This document shows positions 9,985 through 22,796 of a stretch of 64,000 bases of DNA, in pieces (positions within the stretch are counted from its first letter, which is position 1; every line of letters starts with the position of its first letter). This DNA is from Sinonovacula constricta. Its lineage: Eukaryota; Mollusca; Bivalvia; Cardiida; Solecurtidae. Below the pieces are notes generated by a model. That model saw only the letters and a program-made list of their open reading frames with translations, did no database searches and was not told where the DNA came from. The translations under genes and the position numbers were made by a program. The stretch covers positions 41,931,130 through 41,995,129 of the forward strand of contig CM017567.1 in NCBI GenBank assembly GCA_007844125.1. Reading direction: 5' to 3'.

Positions 9985-12576
9985 CACACACATACACACA
10001 AACACAAACACAAACACACACGCGCACACAGACACACACACACACACACCAGCGCATAGAAACAGACACGCGCGCACACACACTCAAAAATACACACGCA
10101 CACGCGCCTAAACAAATACACAAACACAAACAAAAAAACACACAAACACACACAAACACACACAAACACACACAGATACACACAAACACACACGCACACG
10201 AGCCTACACAAACACACATACAGACAAACACACACACGTACAAATAAACACACATACACAATAACAAACATACAAACACAAACACACACACATACACACA
10301 AACACACATACAAACGCACAAACACACACACATACACACAAATACACAAACAAACACACAAACACAAACACACATACATACACACAAACACACATACACA
10401 CAAACACACATACATACACACAAACACACAAACACACATACACACAAACACACACATACACACAAACAAACACACAAACACAAACACACACACATACACA
10501 CAAACACACATACAAACACACAAACACAAACACACACACATACACAAAAACACACATACAAACACACAAACACAAACACACTCACATACACACAAACACA
10601 CACACTCAAAAATACACACGCACACGCGCCTACACAAACACACAAACACAAACAAAAAACCCACACACACACACACAAACACACCTAGATACACACAAAC
10701 ACACACGCACACGAGCCTACACAAGCACACATACAGACAAACACACACACGTACAAATAAACACACATACACAATAACAAACACACAAACACAAACACAC
10801 ACACATACACACAAACACACATACAAACGCACAAACACAAACACACACACATACACACAAATACACATACAAACACACAAACACAAACACACATACATAC
10901 ACACAAACACACAAACACACAAACACACATACACACAAACACAGATACATACACACAAACACACAAACACACATACACACAAACACACATACACACAACA
11001 CACACAAACACACATACACACACACACATACACACAAACACACATACATACACACAACACTACACACATACACACAAACACACATACACACAAACACACA
11101 ACAACACACATACACACATACATACAAACACACAAACACAAACATACACACATACACACAAACACACATTCACACATAAACACAAACACACACACATACA
11201 CACAAACCCACATACACACAAACACACATACACACAAACACACATACACACAAACACACAAATACACACACACACATACACTCAAACACACATACACATA
11301 AACACACATATACACAAACACACACATACACACATACACACATACACACACACATACACACACATACACACACACACACAAACACACACACACATACACA
11401 CAAACAAACACACAAACACAAACACACACACATACACACATACACACAAACACACATACAAACACACAAACACAAACACACACACATACACAAAAACACA
11501 CATACAAACACACAAACACAAACACACACATACACACAAACACACATACACACAAACACACAAACACACATACACACAAACACACATACACAAAAACACA
11601 CATACACACAAACACACATACATAAACACAAACACACATACACACAAACACACATACACACAAATTCACACACAAACACACATACACACATACACACAAA
11701 GACACGTACACACATACACACAAACACACATACACACAAACACACATACACACAAACACACATACACGCAAACACACATACACACAAACACACACACAAA
11801 CACACATACACCCATACACACATACACACATACACACAAACACAAACATACACACATACACACAACACACACATACACACAAACACACACATGCACACAA
11901 ACACACACACAAACACACACACATACACACACACACATACACACACACACACACACACAACATACACACACATACACACATACAACAAACATACACACAT
12001 ACACACACACATACACATACCATCACACAAACACACATACACACAAACACACACAAACATACATACATACACACATACACACACACACACACGCACACGA
12101 GCCTACACAAGCACACATACAGACAAACACACACACGTACAAATAAACACACATACACAATAACAAACACACAAACACAAACACACACACATACACACAA
12201 ACACACATACAAACGCACAAACACAAACACACACACATACACACAAATACACATACAAACACAAACACAACACACATACATACACACAAACACACAAACC
12301 ACAAACACACATACACACAAACACAGATACATACACACAAACACACAAACACACATACACACAAACACACATACACACAAACACACACACAAGCACACAC
12401 ACACACATACACACATACACACATACACACAAACATACACACATACACACACACATACACATACACATACACACATACACACAAACACACACATACATAC
12501 ATACATACACACATACACACACATACACATACACACACACACAAACACACACAAACACACACACACACACACACAT
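9912..12576. repeat. 2.66-kb CA-rich satellite with internal higher-order copies
   Basis: Nearly uninterrupted CA-type sequence in which CACACA is punctuated by AA and TA steps (CACAAACACACATACACA). The long Cys/Val-rich minus-strand frame (up to 886 codons) and Thr/His-rich plus-strand frames are consequences of the two-base period and are not genes. Rare non-CA landmarks recur: ACGAGCCTACACAA at about 10199, 10713 and 12098, each followed by a GTACAAATAAACAC word and then CAATAACAAAC; and CACTCAAAAATACACACG at about 10080 and 10605. Blocks of several hundred bases have therefore been copied within the array. Confidence 0.95.
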
Positions 12577-12689
12577 ATTTGAAAGAAGGACGTTGAACGT
12601 CTTCACAAATGTAATATATAATGTTTGGTGTGTTTGAAACAAATGCAGAAAAATTAATTAACTCAAATAGAAAAAATAAGAAAATGCTT
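12577..12689. other. Short AT-rich spacer
   Basis: Unique-looking AT-rich sequence between the satellite and a dispersed repeat. No feature seen. Confidence 0.5.
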
Positions 12690-13600
12690 TATATGTATTA
12701 TCACAGATATTTTAATCTGAATTACTTCTACACAAAAAACAACAACAGAAAAACAAAGAGACGAGACATAAAACACAACAAGAACTAGAACTCCGCGAGT
12801 CGGATGTGTCGCCTGACGAAAATTTTGTTAGTCGACATAAAAAATGTTAATTAGTTTTTTGTTGTACAGATATTACCAATGTATTTGCACAAAATTCACA
12901 TATAAAATAACCTTTTAACTGTCTCATTGCAAAAAACATGCACAACAAGTTATGTCCTTTGCAAGAAATGCACTAAAAATTAATCAAATGGGAATAACTA
13001 AAACACGGAAGAAGGTAGACCCATCTTGTGCACTGTACTTTGAGTTATTGCCAGAAACATGCATACCAAGAATGGAGTCATTTGGACCTACGGTGACAAA
13101 GTTAGGCTCTGGACAAAAAATGCTCTAAAAATCAATCAAAGGGGAATAACTAAAACAGAAGAAGGTAGAGTTACCATTCTTGTGTATTGCACTTTGAGTC
13201 ATTGCCGGAAACATGCACACCAAGTTTGGATTCATTTGGACCTACAGTGACAAAGTTACCTTCCGGAAAAGAAATGCTATAAAAAAAAAAAAAAAAAAGG
13301 GGAATAATTCAAAAACGAAACAAGGTAGAGTTACGGTTCTTGTGTGCTGCACTTCGAGTCATTGCCAGAAACATGCATACCAAGCTTGGAGTCATTTGGA
13401 CCTACGGTGACAAAGTTAGGCTCCGGCCAAGGAAATCCGGACGCCGACGCCGACACAGACGCCGACGCCGATAATGTAATCCCTATATGTCGCCTTTTCA
13501 GGCAACACAATAAATTACCACCTTGGAACGATCAGACCGCCAACGGACCGGCTGGAGTGCTTGAAGTTCTCGTTTTTATATTAATCTATATTTAATAATG
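12690..13600 (+). repeat. Dispersed repeat D, copy 1, split by a nested element
   Basis: The left part (12690-12785: CACAGATATTTTAATCTG, then GAGACGAGACATAAAACAC) matches 18863-18955. The right part (13505-13600: TTACCACCTTGGAACGATC and CTGGAGTGCTTG) matches 34695-34745. In the 34.6-kb copy the two parts are contiguous, so here about 0.7 kb of other sequence has been inserted. AACACAA occurs on both sides of the insert and may be a target duplication. Confidence 0.65.
12786..13502 (+). mobile_element. Nested non-autonomous element with three ~153-bp tandem units
   Basis: Begins near AACTCCGCGAGTCGG and ends with (GACGCC)n (about 13438-13470) and TGTCGCCTTTTCAGGC. The middle contains three diverged direct copies, about 152-154 bp apart (about 12967, 13119 and 13273), each with GGGAATAAYT, TTGTGTRYTGCACTT, CATGCAYACCAAG and TTTGGACCTAC. 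The third unit starts with an A-run of about 18. It has no coding capacity and resembles short elements found in many mollusc genomes. The class is unassigned. Confidence 0.6.
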
Positions 13601-15364
13601 ATGTGTGCATATTGTATCTTGTATTTAAAAGTAGGGGTTTTGTTTGCATAGTTAAAGACGAGAATAGTGATTTACTTTTTATTGAATTGACTTTTTCGAA
13701 GTGACACTACTTTATGACAAATTGTTGTTAAAATCTCACATCAAGGTTTATATAACATTTTCTGGAGGTAAAGCAGACTTGCGAACCTGGCAATGAATAA
13801 CATTGAGTGTCAATTGTTTCCGACTTAGCAAACCAAACCCCTTCCTTCTTTCAGTTATCAAGGAGATTTTCGTTCTGCCCTGTTGATCTTGATAAATTGT
13901 ATGAAGGTAATATTATAGCTTCAGACTTGCTTAAATTCTAACTAATTTAACCATAAAATATACTTCAAGGGAAATGAAAGTCACGGTTTGTCCGTAAATA
14001 AGATAATGTCTGACTGCTGTTAATGTTGAAAACACTCCCAAATTGGACTTACAATACATAGGTTTGAGTTTAATATTTGCTAAAGTGCGCTGTTCAATTT
14101 GTATAACGCTAATAAAAATGATATTTTTAGGTTCAGCCACGGTCACTGTGATGTGGTATGTACAATAAAATGCAGGGAGTGTACTCTATGATGCCAGGAA
14201 ATTAAAAAGAAACAAAACTATTGTTCGTTGCATGAAAAGATATTAAAGTTATTGTTTCAATATTAAGCTTATGCAGAACCATGTTAGTTCATATAGGCAA
14301 ATTGCTATTAAATTGAGCAACCTTTTTAATTGTCAACTCGGAAGCTTTAACACAATTAAATAAATATTTGGAAATACTAACAAAAAGTGTTAAAATGTGA
14401 ATGATGACTTTACTTTCATTAGTTAAATGCATCAGGATGACTGGACAGTTTTAAAGATGTAAAGCAATGATTGATTAAACAAAGAACATCGGTTAGAATG
14501 CAAATATCTTCCTTCAACTAACCTGAGATACTATCGATAGCAATTTAAAGCGCCCACATTTTACACACTGTCAAAGTACTTCAACGTATGTCATTTAACA
14601 GACAATAGCCGCGATTCCAATTTGAATAACAGAAGAAATTCTGATAGGCAGTTGTATAATACTATACTTTGAGAAAGGCAGATTGGTTGTGCGTATAATT
14701 CCTTTCGATTGAATGATTTGTTTGAAATACACCAGAAGCCTTCTGTTTATATTTTAATTTGTCCTGGAATGTTAACATGTAGCCGAAACGGACTTTAGCA
14801 ACAAAATTAACGTACAAAAATAATGTTGATTACTAATTCTGTTTTATCGCCGGTTGGACTATATGATATTTGTATATACATGTACACGTATGACTGTTTG
14901 TCTTAACCGATAAGTAGTGGGACCAAGTAATCATGTATTTACGTAGTTGATTGACCTCTGCTTAGAAAAAACATTCTGAAACTAATTTGTTGATTAGATT
15001 TTCACAAGTCCTAACACGGTATATACTCAAACACTTGTGTTGTACAAAATAACATAATAAAACCATACCTTCTTCGTTGATACTTTTGTAGAATCAACTT
15101 ACATATTTGATTACGGTATTATATTAAATATTATATTATGCTGTTTAAATAGAAACCGGTGATTATGTACGCTGCATATAAACGTTATTATTGAAAATCA
15201 GGACAGGTACATGCTGGTATCTGCACTTGTAAACGAACTAATAATATTAAATACATTCTTTGTTAGATGTCTCATATGTACTTCCATTGTAAATGACAAT
15301 AGGATAAATTAAGAAAAGTGTTTCACATTTGTTCAATTTCCCAATGGGACTGAAAATACCATCT
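13601..15364. other. AT-rich intergenic with a possible third relic of the duplicated segment
   Basis: No gene. CAGACAATAGCCGC at about 14600 matches part of a strongly conserved block found in both copies of the A/B duplication (18020-18101 and 30946-31026), so a worn third copy may be present near 13.85-14.65 kb. The flanking match is weak. Confidence 0.4.
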
Positions 15365-17559
15365 CTTTTTAGATTGCAAATTGTGTATTGTGCAAAATGT
15401 CCACATATTATATTTTATTATACTATTTTATAACATTTCCTTATAAGTGCTTTCTTCAAACGTCTTCATTTTCGTTTATTTTGGCATTTCGTGCGTATGA
15501 GGTGATTGAGATGTATTATGTCCGGATATTTAATTTCATTCTTATAATACGTTCCTTAAATAAGGTATTTCATTTTCTTAGATTTTCTCGAAATTCTTTT
15601 TCTACGAGACTTTAAGCCATATTTACTTCACAAATCTGATCTGTCTATTATAAGTTCTTTTGCCTTCCCAGTGGATATTTTATAAAATTGTCAAGGTCCA
15701 TCGATCGAGCAGTAGGGCAATTTAACAAGCAAACATGAGAAAAATAATAACTGTCTATATTTTGAATCACAAGCTGTTTGGTCGGATGAAAGAGTATATA
15801 TATTACCTTATTTGATTGATTAAATATTAATGAGATAACCAATCATACAAGAGTATAAATATACGAATACTTCTAGTAACTTTGTTCAGTATATGCATGG
15901 TTTATTATCGACTATTTCTTCATTGATGGAAGAAAACATTTTAGTTTGGATTCCAATGTCGTGTCAATGCATTTAAAAGTTAAAAGTAAACAACTCTATA
16001 TCACAAACTGAGGGCCTGAAATTAAATTTCCAACGCGATTTTTCTACGGACCGCATTTTTTATAATTAATGGAGACATTTAAGGAAGCTGAGATATGTTT
16101 TCCTATAATTTGATTGAATGACAGATTGCAGATGTATTCTGCACACGTTTTAAATCTCAAACAGTCTCATTTGCCAAATAAAACGCATACAAAACGTAGG
16201 CAGACATTTCATTACAAGGACGTAGTTTTTTGTTTATTTATCTTTTTTGTGAGGAGTGTTGTACTTTAAAAATAATTGTTGAAGCATGTGAAAAAGATTG
16301 TCAGTGGCTTTTCTTTACAAAACAATTACTGGAATTAATTAAGTAAGAACAAGCATACATTAAGTTCCTGGGGAGAATTTATTTAGAAGTGTATCTATTT
16401 TATCAATAAGTGTATATACATACACATGTATGTAAAATGTTTTCCATGTGAGGAGTTTGATTTAATGCATATGTGGTTTTGTTTATATTATTTTACTTAC
16501 TTAGTAAATTGCTTTTATTTGTAACTAGATATCATCTTAAGGAAACACATTAGGAGGAAGTGTATATAAAATATTTTTGTTACTGTAAAGTAAGAACATT
16601 GTATTTAGAAATTCGTTCCGTGGTTTCTTTAGTTTTGATATAAACAGAATGCAGTTGACAATCCTATTGATTGAGACAAAGAAATAAACAATCAAACCTT
16701 AACCCAATTGATTAGACAATATTACTTCATTCCAATTATTTTTTAAATGTAAAATACAATTACATAATTACAATGTTTATACTGTACAGGACATGGTTTA
16801 CTCATCTGGCTATGATTACATTACGTAATGTTAGCAAACCTTGTGAATGTGTATCAATGGGGTCGGTGCGTGTTATTTAACAATAGGACAAGTTAATGAT
16901 ACATAGTGCTGATAGTTAGTAAAATGTAAATAATAATTCCATATGTCAATAATGGCAAGTCATATCAATCAGTTTGTTTATTACAAAATAATACATGATT
17001 GTATGCTTTGTTATATAGATAGTTAACCATCATTAACAGTGAGGTTATCCATGAATACTTTAAACTCCGCGTGCCCTGTTAAAAGAATATGACGACACAT
17101 GTTAAAAGACATATTTTGTTAATGATTACACAAAATATAACTTTTGAAAAAAATGATAGCATAGACTGGCATATGTTTTATGTTCGTCCTCCAGTTGATT
17201 AAACTTATTTTATCCACAGGTTTAATTTTTTCAGCGGCCAGTTTCCTGGTGTCACAATACATTTCATCTTAAGCTACATATATGTCCAGTTTGGGGCTGT
17301 TTGTGTTCTTACACATGCGGACGATTTTTTTCCTTAAGACTTTAATATTGTAACATGGGAAAACTGTTCTTTTAAAGCATCACATCGGAAAAAATATGAT
17401 CGTAGAATCTGGTTTATGTTGTAGTTATTTTATGCTGTTAGTATGACTTATCACCACTATCTGTTCTTGTACAATATTTTAAACATAACGCATCGACAAT
17501 GTCAAATATGTAGATTGTACTTTTTGTTGTACTGGCTTCATAGCAACTGCACACAATAC

Positions 17560-17790
17560 ATGCAGTCCTCTTTGCCCGCTGATGTTAAAATTAATTAGAG
17601 AAGATGCAACGTCAAATAAGGTTCTTCTGCTAGTTTTTGGGCGGTGGATTTCGGAAGCACACAGAATTGACCCAGCATGACCTTGACTATTCGTGGTCAG
17701 TTTTTCATGCCTGAGAAGAAATCGTGCGTGTACAGAACAAAGTTGTATGTCTGTGGAGACAAGACGCGTCAATTGTTCCAGGCATAATTC
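17560..17790 (-). repeat. Low-copy repeat with an inverted relative at 47.3 kb
   Basis: Reading the minus strand, this aligns with 47284-47420 on the plus strand: ATGCCTGG, ACAATTGAC, CGTCTTGTCT and TAGTCAAGGTCATGCTGG appear in the same order with similar spacing. The minus frame stays open for 97 codons here but has stops in the 47-kb copy. A partial third match lies near 27180-27230 (AAGCACACAG...ATTGACC). It could be an old element or a decayed exon. I do not recognise the protein. Confidence 0.5.
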
Positions 17791-18019
17791 AATTGTTTAC
17801 ATTAATATTGTCTTCTATTTATACAGGAATTCACTGTATTGTAAAATTCAAGATGTACATGAAATACAGATTTATGACTGAATAATGCCATATACCAATC
17901 TAACTTTAAAGGAAAGTTTAATATTTGTTTGCCCTATCAGCCTAAGTATTATTATCATCAACGTAGTTTTCTGATACATTCAAGCAGGAAATTTCACATC
18001 TTTACCTATCTGTATTTCA

Positions 18020-18101
18020 AATTTCCTTTCTGCGCCATGCGTTTCGTCATGTCATAGTACTGAACTGTCCCCGTGTTTCAATTACCAGACAATAGCCGCC
18101 A
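18020..18101. other. Strongly conserved block within the A/B duplication
   Basis: 52 bp (18020-18071) are identical to 30946-30997, and about 22 further bp (ATTACCAGACAATAGCCGCC and neighbours) are also identical, while flanking sequence has diverged much more. The block includes TTCTGCGCCATGCGTTTCGT. It may be a regulatory element, a small RNA or a repeat core under constraint. No frame or Pol III box explains it. Confidence 0.55.
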
Positions 18102-18862
18102 AAAAGCCTACAGAATCAGATGAGATCTAATCTCCTAGAGAGTGGGAAGACCCAAGTTCACAATAACTCAGCTAACAGTTTTCTTTATCCTGACCATCCA
18201 GATGTAGTGTATAATAGAGGTTTGTGGAGTTTTCTTTTATTTTAAGTTATGTAATATGTCTCGCAAAAAGGCCAAAGTAAAACTTTAAGAGAAACCTAGC
18301 CCGCTTATTGCAATTTTTAATGGAGCACATTGTTTTGGTGTTGTTTTCATTTACAGTTGTAAACTTTTTGTGTTAACGAACGTTCCCTAGTCACCGCACA
18401 ACAATGTTTGACGAAAGAAATTTTGCCATTAAACCCTATACTTCAAAGTAAGTGTAGACAAACTTAATGAGACTGTGTTATATTTGATTCTGATGATACA
18501 AAATAATAACTTTAACAGAGCGTCTAAGTAAAAGCTCGTTTTGCCGTAGAGATTGCTGAAATATGTTTGTCATATCTAACCTTTACAATGTTTACAATGT
18601 CAACGCTGATTGTTTTACGCGATTCCAATCCGCCTGTTAAAGATCGAGTTATTTGAGTGAGACAGTTGCACGTGGTTATTTTGTTAGAAAGTTTGGTTAT
18701 TAGTAATAACAATGCATATATAGCGTTACTTTATGTAGCCGACCGGTCGGTAAAAACCACATATGTAAGAGAGCAGAATCAATACCGATTTAACAACATG
18801 TATGTTTATACGTCGAATTGATTTCAATTGACTATGGCAAAACAAGAAAAAGCTCCATTTAG

Positions 18863-18985
18863 AATTACCACAGATATTTAAATCTGTACTAACTGCAGAC
18901 AAAGGCAATAGGGTAAATGTAAAAGTGACACAAACAAGAGACAAGACATATCACACAAAAGAAGAACCCAGCAGTCACCGATTTG
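18863..18985 (+). repeat. Dispersed repeat D, copy 2
   Basis: Shares CACAGATATTTAAATCTG, GCAGACAAAGGCAATAGG, GGTAAATGTAAA and GAGACAAGACATATCACAC with the copies at 12690 and 34600. The 3' portion is shorter than at 34.6 kb. Confidence 0.55.
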
Positions 18986-19111
18986 TAGCTGTAAGACGCT
19001 AACTCTGCCTTGATTATTGTTTTTGAGATAGTTAAATGGTATTTCTGTAGCTAATACGCATGAGTGTGTATCTGTCAAAATCAATTGTTTACTTTATATT
19101 TTAATGTTTAT

Positions 19112-19115
19112 ATGT
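19112..19115 (+). repeat. Target-site duplication of the solo LTR, left copy
   Basis: ATGT directly before the LTR start, repeated directly after its end (19726-19729). Four bases is within the normal range for a Ty3/Gypsy-type integrase. Confidence 0.7.
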
Positions 19116-19725
19116 TGTTACGGCCGGTGTCGCTATATAAGTTTATTTATAAAATGGCACGTTTACTAAACGACGAAATGGTGTAACAGATAGAACAAGC
19201 CAGCTACAAACTAGTACAAAAATGTTTTATTTTAATAAACAATTAAATCTATGGCGTTATAAAACAACAACAAATAAATGAAACAAAATTTCATAAATCA
19301 AAATAAATGTTAGCTTACAGATTGTCCCTTTAGAAGGTGTCCCTTTAATAATCCAATTAATAATCCAACGTCGAATAATCCTGAAGAGTTTTCGGTAGAA
19401 TGTCCTCGTGGATAAGCACAGTTGAAATCATCCAAAGGTAGAACAAGACACGAATGTAATTAATATGATTCCAAATCTGACACTTCAATATTTATATCAC
19501 TGTAGAATATAGTAAGTCCACCTAAGTTCCAACACAGAAAGATTTAAGATAGAAGCTGCAAGTATTTCCAAACTATATGTCCAATCTCTATAGCAAACTT
19601 TATATCCAAACTTCCAAACTTAACTTTTAATCGGCAAACACGCCCTTATATATATACCCAAAGAAGTTCCAGAACATTCACGTACCCAGAACATTCAGAA
19701 CGCTGGTGTACTACTGTACATAACA
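19116..19725 (-). mobile_element. Solo LTR (610 bp) of a retrotransposon
   Basis: Begins TGTTACGG and ends CATAACA, the TG...CA form of an LTR, and is flanked by the 4-bp repeat ATGT. The corresponding site in duplicate copy B (about 31905-31935, AATGTATATGTATAGCCATG) lacks it, giving a natural empty site. On the minus strand it has a TATA box (TATATATATAAGG, about 19645-19657) and an AATAAA signal near 19223, consistent with minus-strand transcription. No internal coding region is attached, so it is probably the product of LTR-LTR recombination. It is not the same family as the 36-45 kb Gypsy LTR. Confidence 0.82.
19645..19700 (-). promoter_or_regulatory. LTR core promoter: TATA box with adjacent heat-shock-type elements
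   Basis: The TATA box occupies 19645-19657. About 10 bp upstream in the minus reading is TTCCAGAACATTC (19667-19679), a perfect three-unit heat-shock element of the form TTCnnGAAnnTTC. A second element, GAACATTC followed by an off-spaced GAA, lies at 19689-19700. Heat-shock factor binding is known for this motif class. Activity of this LTR is inferred. Confidence 0.55.
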
Positions 19726-21507
19726 ATGTATGTATACCATGGGTGTATTAATGTTGTTGTTGTTACTGTTGTTTGATAAACAGTAAAAAAACGTAACTTG
19801 ACAAACTATTACAGTTCTGTATTCGTGTATGCCACGAGGTCAATGTTCATATCGTTAGATATTAAAGCTGTGTCAAATAGTCATGTTCAGGGGCTGTTAT
19901 TGATGAGAGTATTGTTGCTTTAAGGAATCGCGGAAATGCACAAAGTTGTGTTGTCAATATCTTGTCTCTTAAAAACAAGCTGTTCATTTAAGACCAGTGA
20001 TGTGCAATCTCCATTTAGAGACTGTTAATTAGAACTTCAAATACTCAGAACAACGCGGGAAATGTGTCTTAATTTAACGAAGTCCGCTTGTGTTCAGGTT
20101 CTTCACTCTCATTTCAACGAACATCATTTCAGTGGAGATCTACATATTGTTATGTCTGAACATGTACCAATATAGGGAAAGGATAAAAAAAATTAAATGT
20201 TTTCGAACTTATTTAGGTTTTAGACATAAATTAACAGTAAAAATTGAAGTAATTGATAACAAGCAAATAACCAAAAAACAAGAAAGATGTCATGCAAAAA
20301 AAACTTCTGTTCAGTTTTATATACAGGTTTGATGAGGTAATAGAGGATAAAATCGATAAAAATATGAACTATTATTTTAACCAACATTCAAAAATCATCG
20401 CCTGGCCAGACTCTACTCACGAATTGGTAATACACCTAAATATTTTCTTTTTCTCTCTCCCTTCTGTCTCCCTTCCTTCTACGTTTTGCCCCTGTCTCAA
20501 TTATACTCAGTTATGTACAAAGGTAAACATACTATTAGACAAGTGCTGCTATACAACTTGTTGGGGTCTTAAAATGTTCCAAAACTAAAACGAACGAATG
20601 TTATGTATAACATTTTGTGTCAGCCAGCAATTAAGCTTTGCTTTCAAAAATCTATAAACTTAATCAACAAAACAGATTGTAATTTAACTTACAGCTTAAG
20701 TAAAACTCCTTAGCTGCGTCAAATACATTATCATGTGGCTTTATAATTGTTGATGCTTTTGTTGTTATTTTTGTTTTGTTGTTAAAGTTGTTAAAGTTTC
20801 CAACTATGAACAAAGTATAAAAATAAAAAATTAATTATTGTAACATCGTATTTTACTTGGTTAGGAAGATACTTAATAAAATAAATGAACTTACATTAAT
20901 ATGGTATATGCATAATGTATTGAAAAAAAACTTTATAATATACATTACCAACGAACAATTAATTTATTGAATCAAACAAAATATTACATCCGGGGCCGTC
21001 TTAAAAGTAATTTAAATGAAGGAAATGATTTGTTTCATTATATCCTCAAAGCAACAGAAAGCCTTAAGCCTTATTAATGTCTCAATAACAGAAACATAGA
21101 ACTGATTCTCACGGAGACGTATCTCATGCTGCCTGGTAACCCTTAAACTAATGAAAGACGAAAATATATAGCATTTCGACAGGAAGTATTTGGTATCTTC
21201 AAACATATAGACCTTCCGTGGGTATTATTTGTGAACATTAAATAGCAACATATGTAAGATTTCACAATGTTGTAAATTGTTCTATAGGTAACTGTAGAAT
21301 ATTTTTAGTGTAAGAGTTTTTTAAGAAAAAAATTGAATGTGATCAGAGATATTTTCGTTATGACAAATGGAATATAGAACTATAATGTGTAGTCCAACAG
21401 CCTTAGGTTGGCAAGGTCAGCAGGTCTTTAACACTGCCAGCTCTTTTCAGGCATCCAGGTCGGCTCATTACCCATGACCCATAGACAACCATCCGTTTTG
21501 CTTTTAC

Positions 21508-22796
21508 GAGCAGAATCTCATGGAACGCTTTCCATACAGACTGGACTGGGATGCCTCAGATCCCTATCTCTACTGAGAGCAGCCAAGCACTCCATACAGA
21601 CTGGTATGGGATGCCTCAGATCCCTATCTCTACTGAGAGCAGCCAAGCACTCCATACAGACTGGACTGGGATGCCTCTGGTCCCTATCTCTACTGAGAGC
21701 AGCCAAGCACTCCATACAGACTGGACTGGGATGCCTCTGATCCCTATCTCTACTGAGAGCAGCCAAGCACTCCATACAGACTGGACTGGGATGCCTCTGG
21801 TCCCTATCTCTTCTGAGAGCAGCCAAGCACTCCATACAGACTGGACTGGGATGCCTCTGGTCCCTATCTCTACTGAGAGCAGCCAAGCACTCCAAACAGA
21901 CTGGACTGGGATGCCTCTGGTCCCTATCTCTACTGAGAGCAGCCAAGCACTCCATACAGACTGAACTGGGATGCCTCTGGTCCCTATCTCTACTGAGAGC
22001 AGCCAAGCACTCCATACAGACTGGACTGGGATGCCTCTGGTCCCTATCTCTACTGAGAGCAGCCAAGCACTCCATACAGACTGGACTGGGATGCCTCTGG
22101 TCCCTATCTCTTCTGAGAGCAGCCAAGCACTCCAAACAGACTGGACTGGGATGCCTCTGGTCCCTATCTCTACTGAGAGCAGCCAAGCACTCCATACAGA
22201 CTGGACTGGGATGCCTCTGGTCCCTATCTCTACTGAGAGCAGCCAAGCACTCCATACAGACTGGACTGGGATGCCTCTGGTCCCTATCTCTACTGAGAGC
22301 AGCCAAGCACTCCATACAGACTGGACTGGGATGCCTCTGATCCCTATCTCTACTGAGAGCAGCCAAGCACTCCATACAGACTGGACTGGGATGCCTCTGG
22401 TCCCTATCTCTTCTGAGAGCAGCCAAGCACTCCATACAGACTGGACTGGGATGCCTCTGGTCCCTATCTCTACTGAGAGCAGCCAAGCACTCCAAACAGA
22501 CTGGACTGGGATGCCTCTGGTCCCTATCTCTACTGAGAGCAGCCAAGCACTCCATACAGACTGAACTGGAATGCCTCTGGTCCCTATCTCTACTGAGAGC
22601 AGCCAAGCACTCCATACAGACTGGACTGGGATGCCTCTGGTCCCTATCTCTACTGAGAGCAGCCAAGCACTCCATACAGACTGAACTGGAATGCCTCTGG
22701 TCCCCATCTCTACTGAGAGCAGCCAAGCACTCCATACAGACTGGACTGGGATGCCTCTGGTCCCTATCTCTACTGAGAGCAGCCAAGCACTCCAAA
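21508..22796. repeat. 60-bp tandem array, 21 units plus a degenerate lead unit
   Basis: Exact 60-bp period from 21541 to 22796 with very high identity; a diverged partial unit precedes it from 21508. Each unit contains GATGCCTCTGGTCCC and GAGAGCAGCCAAGCACTCC. Because 60 is divisible by three, long frames stay open on both strands (up to 425 codons on the minus strand, unit MECLAALSRDRDQRHPSPVC). Substitutions show a higher-order pattern: the series CTGA / TTC / AAA / plain / GAACT in 21721-22080 recurs at 22321-22680, exactly 600 bp later. Interpreted as a young minisatellite lying inside copy A and absent from copy B. Confidence 0.95.

Noticed and set aside
9912..12572. Cys/Val-rich frames of up to 886 codons across the CA satellite
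   Set aside because: Pure two-base-repeat composition leaves several frames open on both strands. No start context, domain or varied composition.
21518..22795. Long frames of 20-residue repeats on both strands of the 60-bp array
   Set aside because: A period divisible by three keeps any stop-free unit open indefinitely. No flanking coding sequence, signal peptide or splice partner, and absent from duplicate copy B.
21541..22796. CRISPR-like appearance of regular 60-bp repeats
   Set aside because: There are no unique spacers between repeats, no cas genes, and the genome is eukaryotic.
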